Virus record (IMG/VR): IMGVR_UViG_3300011116_000416
Location: 1 to 64,000 of that record
Length of the DNA: 64,000 bases
Reading direction: 5' to 3' (one strand)
Source: a virus
Numbering within the stretch: the stretch's first letter is position 1; the number at the start of each line of letters is the position of its first letter. This document shows, piece after piece, positions 1-6,126 of this stretch. Under the pieces are notes generated by a model. That model was not told the DNA's origin. It worked only from the letters and a program-made list of their open reading frames with translations, and searched no databases. Made by a program: the position numbers and the translations under genes.

Positions 1-140
1 CGCTAAACTACTTGGCAGTATTTACTGATGACGCTAATGAAAAAGTCCAATCTGGTATTTGGGGTTTTGTAAGCGTTCAGTTTTTTATTCTAGCGTTTAT
101 TCTGGCGTTAGTGTTTATAATTCGTTCTAGAAAAAAGTAA
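1..140 (+). CDS. C-terminal part of a small membrane protein (5' end outside window)
   Basis: An open frame runs from base 3 to a TAA at 138-140, giving the last 45 residues. It contains a hydrophobic stretch of about 20 residues followed by a basic RSRKK tail, the pattern of a C-terminal transmembrane helix with the tail inside the cell. The function is not recognisable. The upstream part and any promoter lie outside the window. Confidence 0.6.
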   Translation, partial: LNYLAVFTDDANEKVQSGIWGFVSVQFFILAFILALVFIIRSRKK

Positions 141-150
141 AACTAAAAAT

Positions 151-189
151 AATTTTGTAGTGTGTTGCAACTTGACATACCGCAAAATT
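151..189 (+). terminator. hairpin after the first gene, loop with ACTTGACA
   Basis: AATTTTG (151-157) can pair with CAAAATT (183-189). The loop carries ACTTGACA. Related hairpins with the same loop sequence lie at 1301-1342 and 8434-8467, each just before a TGCCGAC/GTCGGCA heptamer. Terminator function is inferred from its position after a stop codon. Confidence 0.35.
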
Positions 190-203
190 TTTGCCGACCC
201 CCC

Positions 204-224
204 TGTGGATAACTTTGTGGATAA
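204..224. other. pair of perfect DnaA boxes
   Basis: TGTGGATAA (reverse complement of the consensus DnaA box TTATCCACA) occurs at 204-212 and 216-224, 12 bp apart, in the leader before the first TGTCAGTGG promoter. This could be a host DnaA-binding regulatory site or an accessory origin element. Confidence 0.6.
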
Positions 225-312
225 CCTTTACGGAGCTGGTTACGACACGCCCGAAAGTTTTTTATAACAAAATTGTTATAATTAATAAAAAAGGTGTGTT
301 TGTCCCCATAAA

Positions 313-334
313 TGTCAGTGGCTACCCCTATAAT
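313..334 (+). promoter_or_regulatory. TGTCAGTGG-type promoter 1
   Basis: TGTCAGTGG 313-321, seven-base spacer, TATAAT 329-334. Reads into the gene at 361. No -35 hexamer at the normal distance. Confidence 0.8.
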
Positions 335-360
335 TAGAACATAGCAAGAAAGGCTAAAGA

Positions 361-504
361 ATGAAATTACACAAAAACCCTATGAAGCGATACACCCTAT
401 TTATCTACAACCTAAACGGACAGCAAGTTATCTCAGCAATTCACCAACTAGACATTTTTAGTTTTTTGGCAGAACACCCTGACGCTAAGGTTTATCAACG
501 CTAG
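361..504 (+). CDS. small unknown protein, 47 aa
   Basis: ATG at 361 follows an AAGAAAGG ribosome site 12-20 bases upstream, and the frame ends in TAG at 502-504. The product is short and basic at its N-terminus (KLHKNPMKRY). Its form resembles small phage proteins of the 'hypothetical early' type. No domain is recognised. It is alone in its transcription unit between two TGTCAGTGG promoters. Confidence 0.65.
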   Translation: MKLHKNPMKRYTLFIYNLNGQQVISAIHQLDIFSFLAEHPDAKVYQR

Positions 505-507
505 GCG

Positions 508-529
508 TGTCAGTGGTTCCCCTTATAAT
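508..529 (+). promoter_or_regulatory. TGTCAGTGG-type promoter 2
   Basis: TGTCAGTGG 508-516 and TATAAT 524-529. Starts 3 bases after the preceding stop codon and serves the two-gene unit at 557-810. Confidence 0.8.
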
Positions 530-556
530 TTACTTATCAAAAGAAATGGAAAATAA

Positions 557-730
557 ATGAAATTAGAAAAGAATGCAACCCTTATCCAAGCAATTCACGC
601 CCTACAAAACAAAAGTGGAATTGCAGGTAAAGAACCAACTGCATACTTGTCAGGTTTGTTGTTCGCTCACATTAGCGACAGAGATTGGCAAGAAGTCATC
701 AAGAGAATAAATGAAATGGAGAATAAATAA
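557..730 (+). CDS. small unknown protein, 57 aa
   Basis: ATG at 557 is preceded by AAGAAATGGA. Charged, probably helical protein with no recognised domain. Its TAA overlaps the next ATG by one base (TAATG), so the two genes are translationally coupled. Confidence 0.65.
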   Translation: MKLEKNATLIQAIHALQNKSGIAGKEPTAYLSGLLFAHISDRDWQEVIKRINEMENK

Positions 731-810
731 TGGAAACTTTCGAATGTGCCAGATGTGGTGCGGAAGTAGAAAACACCGCTGAACACCCTGAAATTGGTTG
801 CGACTTTTAG
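730..810 (+). CDS. 26-aa zinc-knuckle microprotein
   Basis: ATG 730-732 overlaps the previous stop. The 26 residues include CARCG near the N-terminus and a GCDF end, so three cysteines could form part of a metal site (CxxC plus a distal Cys). Too short for a family assignment. The coupling to the upstream gene and the clean promoter that follows support it as a real gene. Confidence 0.5.
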   Translation: METFECARCGAEVENTAEHPEIGCDF

Positions 811-821
811 TCGCTTCCAAA

Positions 822-843
822 TGTCAGTGGTTAGATGTAAAAT
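822..843 (+). promoter_or_regulatory. TGTCAGTGG-type promoter 3
   Basis: TGTCAGTGG 822-830; -10 element is TAAAAT, 838-843. Feeds the three coupled genes at 873-1302. Confidence 0.8.
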
Positions 844-872
844 AGTTTTATCAAAAAGAAATGGAGAATAAA

Positions 873-1034
873 TTGGAACAGTTTGAGAAAAACAGGGTTG
901 CAGATTTGGAAAAGTATTTCGCTGAATTTGGCGAAGCAATTGCAAAAGGTTGGATTAGTCCAGAAGCAATTTTTGAACACGCTTACAATTTAGGGGCGTT
1001 AGGTTGGGAAAATAAAGATAAGGGAAAAAACTAA
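873..1034 (+). CDS. small unknown protein, 53 aa, TTG start
   Basis: I chose TTG at 873 because ATGGAGAATAAA in front of it matches the ribosome-site spacing of the sister leader at 541-557. An in-frame ATG at 861 would lie inside that site and would add 4 residues. Helical, charged, no known domain. TAA overlaps the next ATG (TAATG). Confidence 0.55.
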   Translation: MEQFEKNRVADLEKYFAEFGEAIAKGWISPEAIFEHAYNLGALGWENKDKGKN

Positions 1035-1234
1035 TGGACATTAGAGAAAAATACACTCAAGAAGAATTAGAAGAAATGCACGATGAAATGCTGGATGAAA
1101 CTTATCCACCTTATAAAATTGGATACTCAGATTTCTACGCTTCACAAATTCTTGCAAACTGCGACCCAATACTTTATTCAATTTCCGTTGATGAATTTGC
1201 AGATTTCTTGCAAGAACAGGAAGATGAAGACTAA
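1034..1234 (+). CDS. acidic unknown protein, 66 aa
   Basis: Middle gene of a TAATG-coupled trio. The protein is rich in Glu and Asp (EELEEMHDEMLDE near the N-terminus, EQEDED at the end) and aromatic residues. Strong acidity in a host-takeover region is compatible with a DNA-mimic or inhibitor, but nothing in the sequence proves that. Confidence 0.65.
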   Translation: MDIREKYTQEELEEMHDEMLDETYPPYKIGYSDFYASQILANCDPILYSISVDEFADFLQEQEDED

Positions 1235-1302
1235 TGGAACCTATAACTACTTTTGGAATTGTGTTTACAGTTCTACTAATAATCTGGGCAATCGCAGAAT
1301 AA
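1234..1302 (+). CDS. 22-aa single-span membrane microprotein
   Basis: ATG 1234-1236 overlaps the previous stop (TAATG) and the frame ends with TAA 1300-1302. Almost the whole chain after residue 4 is hydrophobic (TTFGIVFTVLLIIWAIA), one transmembrane helix with no soluble domain. One of several such microproteins here (2702, 9800, 16366). Confidence 0.5.
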   Translation: MEPITTFGIVFTVLLIIWAIAE

Positions 1303-1342
1303 ATTTGTGGGGTGTGTCGCTACTTGACATGCCCCCAAATTT
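1301..1342 (+). terminator. long hairpin with ACTTGACA loop
   Basis: AAATTTGTGGGG (1301-1312) faces CCCCCAAATTT (1332-1342). The loop has CTACTTGACA. The stem begins inside the preceding stop codon and is followed by TGCCGAC at 1344. There is no long U-tract, so termination is inferred. Confidence 0.45.
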
Positions 1343-1380
1343 ATGCCGACCGCCACCAGCTCAAATTGTATTAAGTACGA

Positions 1381-1402
1381 TGTCAGTGGTTCCCCCTATA
1401 AT
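1381..1402 (+). promoter_or_regulatory. TGTCAGTGG-type promoter 4
   Basis: TGTCAGTGG 1381-1389, TATAAT 1397-1402; reads into the pair at 1427-1740. Confidence 0.8.
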
Positions 1403-1426
1403 TATTTTATCAAGAAAGGAAAAAGT

Positions 1427-1612
1427 ATGTCATCACTTATTTACGCTTCAGGTCAAGTTTTAGAAAACATTAGAAAGTCAAACAATGACCTTGCCACACT
1501 CAACCCTGTAGCATACGCATTTGGTTTGGCTTGGGGTAGGCTTACTGAAAAGCAGAGAAAAGAAATTTTAGAATACACAGAAAAAATGGCACAAGAAAGC
1601 GAGAGCAACTAA
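1427..1612 (+). CDS. small unknown protein, 61 aa
   Basis: The start is ATG 1427, after AAGAAAGGAAAAAGT and downstream of the promoter. Longer versions of the frame would run through the promoter and are rejected. Alpha-helical pattern with a LTEKQRKEI segment; no recognised domain. TAATG coupling to the next gene. Confidence 0.65.
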   Translation: MSSLIYASGQVLENIRKSNNDLATLNPVAYAFGLAWGRLTEKQRKEILEYTEKMAQESESN

Positions 1613-1740
1613 TGATAGATGACCCAAGAGAAGCACACGCAATGAGAGTCTATGAAGAATACCCAACGGAGTATGATGATGAAGACTATGAAGAAGACGA
1701 TTGGTCTTGCGTAGAGTCTGGACTCTTTGGGGACTGCTAA
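1612..1740 (+). CDS. very acidic 42-aa protein
   Basis: Coupled to the upstream gene (TAATG). The centre is an Asp/Glu/Tyr run (EYDDEDYEEDDW) and the C-terminus carries two cysteines (WSCVESGLFGDC). Such acidity suggests interaction with a basic surface or a DNA-binding protein, by inference only. Confidence 0.6.
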   Translation: MIDDPREAHAMRVYEEYPTEYDDEDYEEDDWSCVESGLFGDC

Positions 1741-1760
1741 GGCAGCCCCTTTGGGTGCCG
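1741..1760 (+). terminator. short GC hairpin after the 42-aa gene
   Basis: GGCAGCCC and GGGTGCC around a CTTT loop, immediately after the stop codon and running into TGCCGAC. No U-tract. Confidence 0.45.
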
Positions 1761-1819
1761 ACCGCCCTGGGAACAATTTAATTAAGAAAGTTTTAAGAAA
1801 ACCCTTGACAAGCTCCCAA

Positions 1820-1841
1820 TGTCAGTGGTACCATTTATAAT
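1820..1841 (+). promoter_or_regulatory. TGTCAGTGG-type promoter 5
   Basis: TGTCAGTGG 1820-1828, TATAAT 1836-1841. A TTGACA at 1805-1810 is 25 bases from the -10, too far for a standard -35. Confidence 0.8.
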
Positions 1842-1865
1842 AGAAGTATCAAGAAAGGAAAAACT

Positions 1866-2009
1866 ATGGTTTATGTATGTGTATTTTGTGAAACTCTTTA
1901 CTCAAGCGAGGCTGTAATCTGTAATGAGTGCCAAGACTATAAGGGTATGATGCCCTTAGAACTTGCTAAGGAAACTTACGACTTTATAGCAGAAAGCCAC
2001 GCTGACTAA
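1866..2009 (+). CDS. zinc-ribbon microprotein, 47 aa
   Basis: ATG 1866 follows AAGAAAGGAAAAACT. Two CxxC pairs (CVFC near residue 5 and CNEC near residue 19) are spaced like a minimal zinc ribbon, followed by a short helix. Sole gene of its unit. Probable structural zinc site; partner unknown. Confidence 0.65.
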   Translation: MVYVCVFCETLYSSEAVICNECQDYKGMMPLELAKETYDFIAESHAD

Positions 2010-2010
2010 A

Positions 2011-2032
2011 TGTCAGTGGTAGCCTGTATAAT
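2011..2032 (+). promoter_or_regulatory. TGTCAGTGG-type promoter 6
   Basis: TGTCAGTGG 2011-2019, one base after the preceding stop codon; TATAAT 2027-2032. Confidence 0.8.
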
Positions 2033-2056
2033 AAATCTATCAAACAAAGGACACTA

Positions 2057-2263
2057 ATGGAACAACTAGCACAAGAACTAACTGCCCTAATGAACGAAAT
2101 TGAGCAGGAATACAATGATACAGGTATCGCTGTGGGCTATGACCCTGAACTACCTGACGAGGAACAAGACCCTAGATTAGTTAGAATTGGTAATCTAATT
2201 ACCCTTATCTCTACCCTTGCCCCTGACCTACTAGACCCTAGACTAAAATACGCTGACGAGTAA
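2057..2263 (+). CDS. acidic unknown protein, 68 aa
   Basis: ATG 2057 after CAAAGGACACTA. N-terminal helix rich in Glu, then a DPELPDEEQDP loop and a hydrophobic helix. No domain recognised. Monocistronic; the next promoter starts 2 bases after its stop. Confidence 0.65.
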   Translation: MEQLAQELTALMNEIEQEYNDTGIAVGYDPELPDEEQDPRLVRIGNLITLISTLAPDLLDPRLKYADE

Positions 2264-2264
2264 A

Positions 2265-2286
2265 TGTCAGTGGTTAGGTCTATAAT
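2265..2286 (+). promoter_or_regulatory. TGTCAGTGG-type promoter 7
   Basis: TGTCAGTGG 2265-2273, TATAAT 2281-2286; serves the coupled trio 2317-2839. Confidence 0.8.
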
Positions 2287-2316
2287 TAGATAATCAAGAA
2301 ACGAAAAGGATAAAAA

Positions 2317-2511
2317 ATGGAAAACAAGAAATACAACTTTGGTGGATACTCATTTGGAGATAAGGGCTTGGCTGTTCTAAGCATACAAGTTCTAAATCAC
2401 ACCGAAACAGGAACAAACTACTCAACCGAAATTGCTTTAGAACTAACGCCAGATGAACGAGTAGAACTAATCAAAAAAATTATCACACTAGACGAAAAGG
2501 AAGTTCGCTAA
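2317..2511 (+). CDS. small unknown protein, 64 aa
   Basis: ATG 2317. N-terminal half alternates hydrophobic and polar residues like beta strands, and the C-terminal half is a helix (TPDERVELIKKIITLDEKEV). No family recognised. TAATG overlap with the next gene. Confidence 0.65.
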   Translation: MENKKYNFGGYSFGDKGLAVLSIQVLNHTETGTNYSTEIALELTPDERVELIKKIITLDEKEVR

Positions 2512-2702
2512 TGATGACACGCAAGGACTATGTAGAAACTGCCAACATTCTCGCAGAGAGTAGAGATGCCTTACTCTCACTAGGAGTTGATGGTGAAATA
2601 ATTTTTGAGAACCTAGTTGGAGATTTTATTGAGATGTTCCAAAATGACAATGAGAGATTTATTGTCAGTAAGTTTGCTAAGGCTTGCTGGGGTGAAAACT
2701 AA
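2511..2702 (+). CDS. small unknown protein, 63 aa
   Basis: Start ATG 2511 overlaps the upstream stop; a second ATG follows directly. Helical, mildly acidic, no motif. Coupled to the membrane microprotein downstream. Confidence 0.6.
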   Translation: MMTRKDYVETANILAESRDALLSLGVDGEIIFENLVGDFIEMFQNDNERFIVSKFAKACWGEN

Positions 2703-2839
2703 TGGACATCACAATTTTACTAATGTTGGGATACATTCCGCTAATCGCTTGGCTACTTGTTCAGGCAATACAACTTGATAAGTTTGCTAAGTTTATCAAA
2801 GAACAAAATGATGAAATCAAAAGGCTAAAACCTTTTTAG
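2702..2839 (+). CDS. 45-aa membrane microprotein with charged tail
   Basis: ATG 2702 (TAATG overlap). Residues 4-23 form one hydrophobic helix, followed by a charged, probably coiled tail (KFIKEQNDEIKRLK). This organisation resembles small membrane anchors or antiholin-like proteins, but function cannot be assigned. Confidence 0.6.
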   Translation: MDITILLMLGYIPLIAWLLVQAIQLDKFAKFIKEQNDEIKRLKPF

Positions 2840-2848
2840 TTTCACCTG

Positions 2849-2867
2849 CCACCCTTCGGGGTGGTTT
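2849..2867 (+). terminator. rho-independent terminator
   Basis: CCACCC-TTCG-GGGTGG (2849-2864) followed by TTT, 10 bases after the stop codon; GTCGGCA follows at 2870. Confidence 0.75.
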
Positions 2868-2932
2868 GGGTCGGCAGCTCTTTATAACATTTTGATTAAG
2901 TTAATTAAGAAACACCCCCAGAATGCCCTGTA

Positions 2933-2954
2933 TGTCAGTGGCGTAGTGTATAAT
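2933..2954 (+). promoter_or_regulatory. TGTCAGTGG-type promoter 8, leaderless output
   Basis: TGTCAGTGG 2933-2941, TATAAT 2949-2954. Exactly six bases separate the -10 from the ATG at 2961, so the predicted +1 is the start codon. Confidence 0.8.
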
Positions 2955-2960
2955 CTTAGT

Positions 2961-3122
2961 ATGAAAAGAAATGGCAAACATAAAGGCACTGAAAACAAGG
3001 CTTACATTATCGCTATGCGTGAAATCCGTAAGTCTAACGCTGCGACTACCCACGACAACAGACCAAACAGGCTTCGCACACGCAAGGCTGTAATCACTAA
3101 CGCTATCAAGGAGTATAACTAA
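2961..3122 (+). CDS. basic unknown protein, 53 aa
   Basis: ATG 2961 lies at the expected transcription start and has no ribosome site, so a leaderless mRNA is likely. The product is strongly basic (KRNGKHKG, RPNRLRTRKA), which suggests nucleic-acid binding, unlike the acidic neighbours. TAATG coupling to the next gene. An upstream in-frame start at 2892 would precede the promoter and is rejected. Confidence 0.6.
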   Translation: MKRNGKHKGTENKAYIIAMREIRKSNAATTHDNRPNRLRTRKAVITNAIKEYN

Positions 3123-3427
3123 TGGCGAAAAAAGAACACAAGGTAATTCTTAGAGAAATTGAGATGTTGCCTTTACAGGAACAAATCTATCAAATACTTA
3201 TTGGCAAGGGTATCCGTAGAACCTTTGGTAATAGGTTAGATGTTATGGAATTGGCTGATGAACTTATCTTTACCCTTGACTTTGTAAATGGTGGAGAACC
3301 TGAACAATTGGTTTCTCTAAATACCCTGCCAGAACTAACCAATGGTGATGACGGAGTGCCAGCGATAGACCTAATCAAGTATTTTGAGTTAGATGACTAC
3401 ATCATTGAGAGTGTCCTAACTGCCTAA
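3122..3427 (+). CDS. unknown protein, 101 aa
   Basis: Start ATG overlaps the upstream TAA. N-terminus basic (MAKKEHK), remainder acidic and helical. No domain recognised. Second gene of a two-gene unit; the next promoter begins directly after its stop codon. Confidence 0.65.
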   Translation: MAKKEHKVILREIEMLPLQEQIYQILIGKGIRRTFGNRLDVMELADELIFTLDFVNGGEPEQLVSLNTLPELTNGDDGVPAIDLIKYFELDDYIIESVLTA

Positions 3428-3449
3428 TGTCAGTGGTTCAAAGTATAAT
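3428..3449 (+). promoter_or_regulatory. TGTCAGTGG-type promoter 9
   Basis: TGTCAGTGG 3428-3436, directly after the preceding TAA; TATAAT 3444-3449. Confidence 0.8.
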
Positions 3450-3473
3450 TAGATAAACAAGAAAGGTAAAACT

Positions 3474-3596
3474 ATGGAATCATGTTTCTATTGTGGTTGC
3501 GAACTAATAGAAGGCGAACTAATTCTATGCGACAAAGACCTCATGTCTGCAGTTATTGCTAAACTATTCTATGAGATAATCGAGGAAGGCTTCTAA
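3474..3596 (+). CDS. 40-aa Cys-rich microprotein
   Basis: ATG 3474 after GAAAGGTAAAACT. N-terminal CFYCGC plus a later LCD give four cysteines, compatible with a small zinc ribbon, followed by a hydrophobic helix. TAATG overlap with the next gene. Confidence 0.6.
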   Translation: MESCFYCGCELIEGELILCDKDLMSAVIAKLFYEIIEEGF

Positions 3597-3949
3597 TGAC
3601 CAGAGAACAAATAATCAAAAAGTATAACATCAACCCTAACCAAACTTTTGACGTATTCTATGAAAATGGCGAGGTATGGTGTAGCGATGACGGTATGCTA
3701 AGTGTATTCCATTGTGGCGAAATGCGTGTTGACTATCAAGACGAAAGACTATACACAAACACGGACTTCATCAAAGTTGGTTTAGATACTGATGATAAAG
3801 TCAGTTTAGCAGACCACAACAATGAACTTTACTGGCATTTGAACCCTTGGTTTATTGTTGCCAACAAAGATGAATTAGACTATGAATACTACATTAGCGG
3901 AGACATTGTTGACGCTATCAGGTATGCCCTTGACCTTAGCAAAAGCTAG
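3596..3949 (+). CDS. acidic unknown protein, 117 aa
   Basis: ATG overlaps the upstream stop. Aromatic- and Asp-rich with probable beta structure (VFYENGEVWCSDDG). No domain recognised. The final gene of its unit; its stop is followed within 12 bases by GTCGGCA and the next promoter. Confidence 0.65.
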   Translation: MTREQIIKKYNINPNQTFDVFYENGEVWCSDDGMLSVFHCGEMRVDYQDERLYTNTDFIKVGLDTDDKVSLADHNNELYWHLNPWFIVANKDELDYEYYISGDIVDAIRYALDLSKS

Positions 3950-3965
3950 GGTTTCGGGTCGGCAA

Positions 3966-3987
3966 TGTCAGTGGTAGCAATTATAAT
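3966..3987 (+). promoter_or_regulatory. TGTCAGTGG-type promoter 10
   Basis: TGTCAGTGG 3966-3974, overlapping the end of GTCGGCA; TATAAT 3982-3987. Confidence 0.8.
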
Positions 3988-4014
3988 TAAGATACACAAA
4001 AAGAAAGGCTGAAA

Positions 4015-4305
4015 ATGGCAGTATTCAATTTCATTCACGATGACTCTCACGGTTGGTTAGAAGTAAATCTAACTGAGTTTCCAGAAGCAAGAAACTACGC
4101 AACAGGTTGGGGCTACATCAACGGAAACACTATCTATCTTGAAGAAGACCAAGAAGCAGAAAACTTTATCTATCACCTAACAACTCAGGGCGAACCTATT
4201 GAATACATTGACAAAGTGTATGACGGTCAATGGTTTGGTAGAAGTTATGCCAGAAATGTCAGGGGTATCCACTATAATCAAGACATCATTAGAGAAGGGA
4301 ACTAA
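4015..4305 (+). CDS. unknown protein, 96 aa
   Basis: ATG 4015 after AGAAAGGCTGAAA. Aromatic- and Asp/Glu-rich, probably alpha/beta, with a conserved-looking DGQWFGRSYARNVRG segment. The segment coding for the C-terminus also carries a degenerate TGTCAG promoter. Confidence 0.65.
   Translation: MAVFNFIHDDSHGWLEVNLTEFPEARNYATGWGYINGNTIYLEEDQEAENFIYHLTTQGEPIEYIDKVYDGQWFGRSYARNVRGIHYNQDIIREGN
4257..4278 (+). promoter_or_regulatory. TGTCAGTGG-type promoter 11, one mismatch, inside a gene
   Basis: TGTCAGGGG 4257-4265, seven-base spacer, TATAAT 4273-4278, within the end of the 96-aa gene and 28 bases before the next ATG. Confidence 0.65.
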
Positions 4306-4428
4306 ATGAGCGACAGCTATGTTCAGGAACTATTTGACCTATACCACGCTGGCGAAATGGACTTACCAGAACTAATGGAGCAGTTAGAAGTAGAACGCTT
4401 CGATGGCGACATTTTTGATTACCTGTAA
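4306..4428 (+). CDS. acidic microprotein, 40 aa
   Basis: ATG 4306 directly follows the upstream TAA; AGAGAAGGGA is the ribosome site. Helical and acidic (ELMEQLEVERFDGDIFDYL). No domain. Confidence 0.6.
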   Translation: MSDSYVQELFDLYHAGEMDLPELMEQLEVERFDGDIFDYL

Positions 4429-4433
4429 AGGGT

Positions 4434-4450
4434 AGTCCCCTTCGGGGGTC
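4434..4450 (+). terminator. CCCC-TTCG-GGGG hairpin
   Basis: A four-pair stem with UUCG tetraloop at 4437-4448 that runs into GTCGGCA; no U-tract. Confidence 0.5.
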
Positions 4451-4510
4451 GGCAGCTTTATAACATCCTGGTTACGATAATTAAGAAACACCTTACGATA
4501 CCCTTGTAAA

Positions 4511-4532
4511 TGTCAGTGGTATCCTGTAAAAT
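4511..4532 (+). promoter_or_regulatory. TGTCAGTGG-type promoter 12
   Basis: TGTCAGTGG 4511-4519; -10 TAAAAT 4527-4532; serves the gene at 4565. Confidence 0.8.
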
Positions 4533-4564
4533 AGAGTTATCAAACAAAGAAAGAGAGAACCCCT

Positions 4565-4795
4565 ATGTTGTATGTAGCATTTGATGGAAACTATGGCGAT
4601 AGTGATGGTATGGTTGTTGTAGATAATGATGACTTTGATGACCATTTCTATCAATACCTTGACTATTGTAGCGACTGGCAAAGACCTAGTTTCGCTGAAT
4701 GGTTTGAGAAGAACAACCACGAACTAGTCCCTGAAAACGGAGTAGAATGGTCTTGCGATACTTGCGAAGACTGGATAAATGACGTGCAATACTAA
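4565..4795 (+). CDS. very acidic protein, 76 aa, with C-terminal CxxC
   Basis: ATG 4565 after AAAGAAAGAGAGAACCCCT. The N-terminal half is Asp-rich with many aromatics, and the end has WSCDTCEDW. DNA-mimic-like composition, no domain recognised. Monocistronic. Confidence 0.65.
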   Translation: MLYVAFDGNYGDSDGMVVVDNDDFDDHFYQYLDYCSDWQRPSFAEWFEKNNHELVPENGVEWSCDTCEDWINDVQY

Positions 4796-4796
4796 A

Positions 4797-4818
4797 TGTC
4801 AGTGGTATCAACTATAAT
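4797..4818 (+). promoter_or_regulatory. TGTCAGTGG-type promoter 13
   Basis: TGTCAGTGG 4797-4805 begins one base after the preceding TAA; TATAAT 4813-4818. Confidence 0.8.
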
Positions 4819-4847
4819 AATACTAACCCCTAAGAGAAAGTAGAGTA

Positions 4848-4988
4848 ATGGAACTTGAACGCCATTTCAATCACGACATTGTTATTGCTAAGTATTCTGG
4901 TTTGGATGCTGAACCAGTAAATTATGCGGTAGAGTGCGAAACCTGCTACGAAGTAATCATAGACCAAGATGTCAGTGGTATAGAGTAA
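4848..4988 (+). CDS. small protein, 46 aa, CxxC motif
   Basis: ATG 4848. Contains ECETCYE near residue 30. The last codons read Asp-Val-Ser-Gly because the next promoter's TGTCAGTGG box is inside the coding sequence, and the stop TAA (4986-4988) is the first half of that promoter's TAAAAT. Confidence 0.6.
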   Translation: MELERHFNHDIVIAKYSGLDAEPVNYAVECETCYEVIIDQDVSGIE

Positions 4989-4991
4989 AAT
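4970..4991 (+). promoter_or_regulatory. TGTCAGTGG-type promoter 14, embedded in a gene end
   Basis: TGTCAGTGG 4970-4978 and TAAAAT 4986-4991 overlap the final seven codons of the upstream gene. Confidence 0.75.
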
Positions 4992-5014
4992 AGTAATCTA
5001 ACGAAAGGAAGCCA

Positions 5015-5227
5015 ATGAACGAACAAACAAACGAAACTGAGTTTTCTAACGATTATAAGTTTATCTTGGAAAGTATAAGTATCTGGGTTGATTTGGTAAG
5101 TGAAAATCCTGACGAGTTTAGGGCAAGTATCTACAATAAGGATAAAGAACTTTTACAAGAAGCTTGGGACAACACAATCTCCAACGCAATCAGCAAAGCA
5201 ATCACTTACATCATAAAGGAAAACTAA
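5015..5227 (+). CDS. small unknown protein, 70 aa
   Basis: ATG 5015 after CGAAAGGAAGCCA. Acidic start, helical body, no recognised domain. TAATG overlap with the next gene. Confidence 0.65.
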   Translation: MNEQTNETEFSNDYKFILESISIWVDLVSENPDEFRASIYNKDKELLQEAWDNTISNAISKAITYIIKEN

Positions 5228-5400
5228 TGGAACTAGAGCAAGCATACCAAATAGTCTTAGCAGACTTAGAAAACAGAAACTCACACACAATAGGTAGGCT
5301 CTTACAATGGGACTATACAGGTCAAGAAAACGAAGTAATGTTTAGGGCTTGGCTTGCGGCTAAGAACTTTATAGAAAGTTTTGAGTGGGATAGGGCTTAG
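5227..5400 (+). CDS. small unknown protein, 57 aa
   Basis: ATG 5227 overlaps the upstream stop and is preferred to in-frame starts inside the previous gene. Helical, aromatic-rich C-terminal half (FRAWLAAKNFIESFEW). No domain recognised. Confidence 0.6.
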   Translation: MELEQAYQIVLADLENRNSHTIGRLLQWDYTGQENEVMFRAWLAAKNFIESFEWDRA

Positions 5401-5469
5401 GCTCTACCCTGGTCGGCAGCATAACAAATTGATAACATAATTTACGAAACACCATAAATTTCCCCTAAA

Positions 5470-5491
5470 TGTCAGTGGGTATCTGTATAAT
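5470..5491 (+). promoter_or_regulatory. TGTCAGTGG-type promoter 15
   Basis: TGTCAGTGG 5470-5478, TATAAT 5486-5491; last copy before the 6-8 kb block, which uses other promoters. Confidence 0.8.
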
Positions 5492-5520
5492 TGAACTACA
5501 CCAAAAGAAAGAAGATAATT

Positions 5521-5952
5521 ATGGAAAACGAAAACGCAACAAGCAACCACCCTGTTCTAACTGCCCTAAATGGTAAGATTACCGAATTGGTAAATAGAAT
5601 TGCTGAGTTGGAAAAAGACATTGAAACAAGAAAAGAGCAATCAAGGCAACGAGCAGTTGAAATGGTTGAGAATGAAGAAAAACTACAAGAAGTTTTGGTT
5701 GAAGGTATCAACGATAGTGAAATCACACACGAATTCGCACAGGCTATCGCAGACATCTTTGGCATTGAACTAACAGAAGAAATTGCTGTTGAATTCACTT
5801 TCAAGGTTCAGGCAAGTTTCACTGTTCCTATTGGTTTTGATAGTGATGAACTTGCTAGTGAAGTTGGAATAAAAACTGAGTTTATTGGCAAGGCTGACGA
5901 GTATCTCAATAACGATTATTGGGAACTTGAAGATTGGCAAGTTTCATCTTAG
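5521..5952 (+). CDS. coiled-coil acidic protein, 143 aa
   Basis: ATG 5521 follows AAGAAAGAAGATAATT; a start at 5491 would lie at the promoter's -10. Residues about 20-60 have a heptad-like coiled coil (ITELVNRIAELEKDIETRK). The rest is acidic with probable beta strands and ends WELEDWQVSS. Function unknown. It is followed by a structured RNA element rather than by a coupled gene. Confidence 0.65.
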   Translation: MENENATSNHPVLTALNGKITELVNRIAELEKDIETRKEQSRQRAVEMVENEEKLQEVLVEGINDSEITHEFAQAIADIFGIELTEEIAVEFTFKVQASFTVPIGFDSDELASEVGIKTEFIGKADEYLNNDYWELEDWQVSS

Positions 5953-5981
5953 GCGGTTCTAACCTTTCTTTTCCGCCTAAC

Positions 5982-6067
5982 CTGTGGCTCTCAATGATAA
6001 CAGAGTAAGAGTAGCGTAGTCGCTACCGCCACAACACCTGAGCAAGTGTATAAAAGGCTCTCCACAG
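5982..6067 (+). ncRNA. hairpin plus H-type pseudoknot RNA, copy A
   Basis: GTGGC (5984-5988) pairs with GCCAC (6028-6032), enclosing a perfect GTAGCG/CGCTAC hairpin (6011-6026). One base later a pseudoknot starts: stem ACAC/GTGT (6034-6037 with 6046-6049), loop CTGAGCAA, A-rich TAAAA, then GCTC (6057-6060) pairing with GAGC (6040-6043) of the loop. CCACAG (6062-6067) could alternatively pair with CTGTGG (5982-5987). The element begins 30 bases after the upstream stop codon. Confidence 0.65.
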
Positions 6068-6105
6068 CAGGAGTGGTGTCTTGAGTGTGTGATTATAATA
6101 ATAGT

Positions 6106-6126
6106 ATGAATAATGACCACACCTGA
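6106..6126 (+). CDS. possible six-codon leaderless ORF ahead of tRNA-Glu
   Basis: TATAAT at 6094-6099 is six bases from ATG 6106, the same spacing as the other leaderless genes. The frame codes for MNNDHT and ends at TGA 6124-6126, which is in the loop of pseudoknot copy B. It may be a leader peptide or chance. Confidence 0.25.
   Translation: MNNDHT

Noticed and set aside
667-945. 92-residue minus-strand frame over the first small genes
   Set aside because: It lies antisense to two promoter units with clear starts and has no ribosome site; taken as a shadow.
1805-1841. TTGACA at 1805 as the -35 of promoter 5
   Set aside because: It is 25 bases from the -10, too far for sigma70; the TGTCAGTGG box is at the conserved distance.
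4497-4720. Minus-strand frame opposite the 76-aa acidic gene
   Set aside because: It covers promoter 12 on the other strand and has no start signal; the plus-strand gene explains the region.
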